DNA of 64,000 nucleotides from Psychrobacillus psychrodurans (GTDB lineage: Bacteria > Bacillota > Bacilli > Bacillales_A > Planococcaceae): assembly GCA_900114885.1 (NCBI GenBank), contig FOUN01000001.1:248001-312000 (forward strand). Reading direction: 5' to 3'. Both the position numbers and the translations under genes were made by a program. Below are positions 63,183 to 64,000 of the stretch, piece by piece (the stretch's first letter is position 1; each line of letters opens with the position of its first letter). The notes beneath the pieces are model-generated. The model made no database searches, was not told the DNA's origin, and saw nothing but the letters and a program-made list of their open reading frames with translations.

Positions 63183-63928
63183 GGAGCATTTTGTTGGCAC
63201 TTCAATTTTTTACGGTCATTCCAGTAAATAAAAACCTGCCGATGGAAAAACGAGCAATTACAGGGATGTACAGTATTTTTCCTTGGATAGGGGCAGGCAT
63301 TGGAGCAATTGCTTGTTTAGTCCTCTACTTTGAATGGAGTCCACTAATGACAGGGTTTAGTATTGTACTTCTAGGGGCTGTGCTATCTGGAGGACTTCAT
63401 ATGGACGGATATATCGACACATCGGATGCATTCTTTTCATACAAAGATCGATTGAAGCGATTCGAAATACTAGAGGATCCGCGAGTGGGTGCTTTTGGTG
63501 TAATGGCGGTTGTGTTCTTAGTTATTGGTAAAGTAATTATTATATCTGAAGTATTATCGACAGAATCCTTTCACTGGATTTTCGTTATGCTTATCCCATT
63601 TTTCTCTAGAGCTCTACTTGGAATCCTATTTTCAGTAACGAACAGTGCTAAAACGAGTGGACTTGCTTATTATTTCAAGGGAAAAATGAATGTCAATGTC
63701 GTTACAATTGCAACAGCATGTCACTTTTTCGTCGGCCTTGTAGTTTTAGGATGGATGACCAATTGGGTGGTTTCTGTCACTATAGCCGCCGTGTTATTTG
63801 CATTTATTTGTTTGTTCCGCAGTTGGGTATTGAAAAACTTCGGTGGAGTTACTGGGGATTTACTTGGTGCAAGCGTCGAAATTTCGGAGGTTTTGCTATG
63901 GCTAACCCTTTTGCTATTGTTCTCGTAA
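63179..63928 (+). CDS. cobS: Adenosylcobinamide-GDP ribazoletransferase
   Basis: A 249-residue membrane enzyme with about six helices that joins adenosylcobinamide-GDP to alpha-ribazole, giving cobalamin. SGGLHMDGYIDTSDAFFS and the FGGVTGDLLGA segment are the family signatures. Its ATG overlaps the previous stop (ATGA). Confidence 0.94.
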   Translation: MRSILLALQFFTVIPVNKNLPMEKRAITGMYSIFPWIGAGIGAIACLVLYFEWSPLMTGFSIVLLGAVLSGGLHMDGYIDTSDAFFSYKDRLKRFEILEDPRVGAFGVMAVVFLVIGKVIIISEVLSTESFHWIFVMLIPFFSRALLGILFSVTNSAKTSGLAYYFKGKMNVNVVTIATACHFFVGLVVLGWMTNWVVSVTIAAVLFAFICLFRSWVLKNFGGVTGDLLGASVEISEVLLWLTLLLLFS

Positions 63929-64000
63929 GGCATTTTCCAACACAAGGAAATCGAGAAAAAAAGTATATCGGCTGGACTGACGAACCAATCATTACTGGAA
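63898..64000 (+). CDS. cobC: Alpha-ribazole phosphatase, 3' end outside the window
   Basis: The first 34 codons of a histidine phosphatase are visible (MANPFAIVLVRHFPTQGN), with the RHF-P-T phosphohistidine motif. CobC removes the phosphate from alpha-ribazole phosphate for CobS. The start has CGGAGG upstream and lies within the end of cobS. The assignment rests on the motif and the operon. Confidence 0.8.
   Translation, partial: MANPFAIVLVRHFPTQGNREKKYIGWTDEPIITG

Overview
The window is low-GC, gene-dense Firmicute chromosome from an endospore-forming member of the Bacillales. Evidence for sporulation is the coat protein GerQ, the germination hydrolase CwlJ, the prespore regulator RsfA and the forespore penicillin-binding protein PbpG. 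BshB2 and YojF indicate bacillithiol. Gene order from ung through ywdI-ywdK-gerQ, hemQ-pta-lipL-rsfA-ywfO-ywgA-ywhB-ywhD-pbpG-speE-speB to ywiB-argS follows the Bacillus subtilis ywd-ywi region. My inference is a Planococcaceae-type genome such as Psychrobacillus or a relative; I cannot fix the genus from sequence alone.

Layout. 1-8.2 kb: membrane protein (cut by the window edge), M20 dipeptidase, CNNM/CorC-type protein, DIP1984-like protein, a tRNA-like structured intergenic element, an ECF sigma factor, an ABC-F ATPase with an SE1561-like partner, and a PseG-like protein. 8.2-17 kb: oxidoreductase, CPA-type antiporter, FMN reductase, a 325-bp tandem duplication carrying an ECF-like promoter, an ECF sigma factor with its DUF4179 partner, a MarR-type regulator and a GGDEF-EAL protein. 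17-27.5 kb: topB, DUF421 protein, small proteins, a BlaI/M56 regulator pair joined to a thiol-disulfide cassette (bdbD-bdbC-resA), ybaK, a YczE-type membrane protein and a duplicated P-loop protein. 27.6-36.4 kb: threonine breakdown (kbl and a GalE-like threonine dehydrogenase), YjiH, bshB2-yojF, pdxK, DUF4230 protein and ung. 36.4-54.4 kb: the conserved ywd-ywi-like block. 54.4-56.1 kb: a 1.4-kb satellite. 56.1-64 kb: a cobalamin riboswitch followed by a nine-gene corrinoid uptake and salvage operon (btuF-btuC-btuD/cbiZ-cbiB-cobD-cobU-cobQ-like-cobS-cobC), cut by the right edge.

The most unusual signal is not a gene. Four intergenic loci (11.6, 38.4, 45.6 and 54.5-55.9 kb) each carry arrays of exactly six copies of an 8-bp box, GCAAGTAA, spaced 21 bp (sometimes 20), that is two helical turns. 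At 54.5-55.9 kb the six-box module is repeated eight times in a strict 186-bp period. I know of no described element with this layout. Other notable points: a nonsense codon at the first acidic residue of a GGEEF motif, a CobQ homologue without its glutaminase domain, two diverged copies of a tiny cationic ORF with an attached terminator, and an operator palindrome shared by the BlaI-like regulator and the disulfide cassette.
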